From: JANQRX01 sp963663975
Lineage (GTDB): Bacteria; Pseudomonadota; Alphaproteobacteria; Rhizobiales; Kaistiaceae
Assembly: GCA_963663975.2 (NCBI GenBank)
Contig: CAXXRA010000006.1
Location: 124,001 to 188,000 of the forward strand
Length of the DNA: 64,000 nucleotides
Reading direction: 5' to 3'
Part shown: piece by piece, positions 62,530 through 64,000 of the stretch
How the letters are laid out: each line of letters begins with the position of its first letter
Position numbering within the stretch: position 1 is the stretch's first letter
The notes under the pieces: generated by a model
The model's input: only the letters and a program-made list of their open reading frames with translations
Told to the model about the DNA's origin: nothing
Databases searched by the model: none
Position numbers and translations under genes: made by a program

Positions 62530-62721
62530 ATCTTGTCTTTATCCAGCTTTCCTACCCGGCCCGACAGTGGCCGATGGTCGATGGGTGCAATCTAGTTGCT
62601 AAAGGCCACGGGTAAAGGGGGACCGACACAACGAGCCTTGGCAGCAGAACCGAGCACCGCCGAATGCTCTCGCTCGGTGCGGCCGATGGCCATGCCCTGG
62701 GAATCAGCGTAGGCACCCGCC

Positions 62722-63480
62722 ATGTCCGGTGCTATCGGGGCGTTCGTGGCCCCCGGTCTCAACCCGGCGACGGCGGTCGTGCTTATCGGGTTGAGCTTCT
62801 TCACCTCTATGATGACGGCTGCCATCAGCCTGGGCGGCGGCGCCATGATGATCGCCGCTATGAGCCTGGTGTGGCCGGCAGCCATTGCCGTTCCGGTCCA
62901 CGGAGTGGTGCAGCTCGGCTCCAATGTCGGCCGCGCCGCGCATCGGCTGCCTTACATTCAATGGGGATTCGTGGGTTGGTTCCTGCTCGGAAGCCTGGTC
63001 GGGGCCGTCGCTGGTGGCAATGTGGCGGTCGCGCTGCCGGACAATGTGTTCAAGGTCCTGATCGCGTTTTTCATCCTCTACGCGGCGTGGGGACCGATCC
63101 CACGAACGGCCCTGACATCGCCGGTGCTGGTCGGCCTTGCCGGCGTTGCGACGTCGGCCGTCGGCATGATCGTGGGCGCGTCGGGTCCGCTGGTTGCCGG
63201 CGTGTTGCGAAGCCTGCGGGACAGGCGGCAAATTGTCGGAACCCATGCGCTGCTGATGAGCGCGCAGCACATCTTCAAGGTGATCGTGTTTTCCGCCCTT
63301 GGATTCGGTTTCGCACCTTATCTGCCGCTAACGCTGGCGATGATCGCAAGCGGCTTCGTTGGAACCGGGATCGGCGGACAGCTGCTTGACCGCCTTCCGG
63401 AGCGCATCTTTCGCGTGGCTTTCCGGATTGCACTGACATTGATTGCGATCGACATCATCCGTCGCAGCGTGGGCTTTTGA
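62722..63480 (+). CDS. TSUP/TauE-SafE family membrane permease
   Basis: A 252-residue polytopic protein with about seven or eight hydrophobic segments. The family has two repeats: FFTSMMTAAISLGGGAMMIA in the first half and the matching LVGLAGVATSAVGMIVGASGPLVAG in the second, then VGTHALLMSAQHIFKV. Members export sulfite, sulfoacetate or other small organic anions. The substrate is unknown. The start at ATG 62722 fits the family. Confidence 0.85.
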   Translation: MSGAIGAFVAPGLNPATAVVLIGLSFFTSMMTAAISLGGGAMMIAAMSLVWPAAIAVPVHGVVQLGSNVGRAAHRLPYIQWGFVGWFLLGSLVGAVAGGNVAVALPDNVFKVLIAFFILYAAWGPIPRTALTSPVLVGLAGVATSAVGMIVGASGPLVAGVLRSLRDRRQIVGTHALLMSAQHIFKVIVFSALGFGFAPYLPLTLAMIASGFVGTGIGGQLLDRLPERIFRVAFRIALTLIAIDIIRRSVGF

Positions 63481-63535
63481 TCCGCGGGCCGAATGGGTTT
63501 CCGGGCCCGAGCAAATCCCAACGACAGGGCACCCG

Positions 63536-63919
63536 TCACAGGTACCCCAGCCAAGACAGCCAAATGCCGATCAGAACCTGAACGGCCGCAATCGCGACCA
63601 TCAGCCGGCGGTTGGACAACATCGCTGCGCCCATTCGCCTGGTGAGCGAGGGAAAGGCAATACGAACAACACCAGCGACCACGGCGATCCAGCCGAACGC
63701 GGTAATCATCACGGGCCAGCCGGCGATCCATATGTTGTGGGTGTTGACGATCACCAACCCGGTAATGAGCGCCATCACGCCGGCAAGAAAGAGCAACGCT
63801 TTGCTGTCAAGAAACTCTCGGCCGATGTCTTCGAGCAGCGTTCGGTTGATCAAGGTGGCGAGCCCAGAGACACCAAGCAACGGGCCGACGATTCGCGCGA
63901 TGAACAGCGACGTTTCCAT
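63536..63919 (-). CDS. Small integral membrane protein
   Basis: A 127-residue protein with four hydrophobic segments (about 8-24, 43-60, 64-88, 105-125) and few charged residues between. ATG at 63919. No recognised family. It is convergent with the TSUP gene, with about 55 bases between the stops. Confidence 0.6.
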   Translation of the reverse strand: METSLFIARIVGPLLGVSGLATLINRTLLEDIGREFLDSKALLFLAGVMALITGLVIVNTHNIWIAGWPVMITAFGWIAVVAGVVRIAFPSLTRRMGAAMLSNRRLMVAIAAVQVLIGIWLSWLGYL

Positions 63920-64000
63920 GGCAGCTTCCTTGTCTGGGCCAACGGCTTCAAGTTGAACACGACGCGTATCCGTCGTGGCCCTTCTCCTGCGGCCTGCTTG

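Noticed and set aside
1..64000. CRISPR arrays, rRNA genes or complete insertion sequences
   Set aside because: No regularly spaced repeats, rRNA-like segments or transposase genes were seen on either strand.

Overview
The window is a high-GC alphaproteobacterial chromosome segment, most like the Rhodospirillales. Two things point there: a full CtrA cell-cycle set (ChpT, a CheY-like receiver, CtrA, DivK, SciP), and the housekeeping order rpmG / rnr-topA-dprA-plsY-pyrC'-pyrB / ruvX-sciP-mnmA. This is a reading of gene content and order; no phylogeny was computed.

Layout. 0-3.6 kb: cell-cycle regulators, a FliJ-like gene, and a degraded pleD remnant behind an intact divK. 4.2-17.5 kb: conserved core genes (ribosomal protein L33, RNase R, topoisomerase I, DprA, PlsY, a dihydroorotase homologue that lacks its metal-binding histidines, PyrB, AidB, RuvX, SciP). 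17.7-22.9 kb: MnmA, a PmtA-like methyltransferase, a glucosamine-kinase-like ATPase, a sulfotransferase and GlmM. 23.1-27.0 kb: a tightly overlapping three-gene operon (disulfide-type FAD oxidoreductase, cysteine-rich radical SAM enzyme, methyltransferase) of unknown product; this is the best candidate in the window for an uncharacterised pathway. 27.3-29.8 kb: elongator tRNA-Met, long sparse intergenic DNA, a lysine-rich orphan protein and a membrane-anchored TPR protein.

30-55 kb is a catabolic region. The plus strand carries an ornithine-cyclodeaminase homologue, threonine degradation (kbl-tdh), a DadA-like oxidase, a GST, UxuA, an SDR and a MetE-C-terminal-like protein. On the minus strand a probable operon of about 10 kb runs zinc alcohol dehydrogenase - kduD - iolC - iolB - iolG - PfkB kinase - E1 alpha/beta dehydrogenase - lipoyl protein - alpha/beta hydrolase. 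It combines part of myo-inositol catabolism with a 2-oxoacid/acetoin-dehydrogenase-like module. Four genes between 30.8 and 46.2 kb (aldo/keto reductase, DadA, E1, PfkB kinase) carry single frameshifts, and the araD1-like gene at 53.7 kb has its 3' end duplicated in tandem (212 bp). Local decay and sequence or assembly error are both possible.

54.8-64 kb: a large zinc-ribbon / class III cyclase / AAA / TPR regulator, an SDR, and a small phage-like immunity module. That module has an S24 repressor with self-cleavage residues, divergent small genes, and an unknown gene directly behind a canonical alphaproteobacterial LexA box. The window ends with a GST, a TSUP exporter and a small membrane protein. 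No CRISPR array, rRNA or complete insertion sequence was seen.
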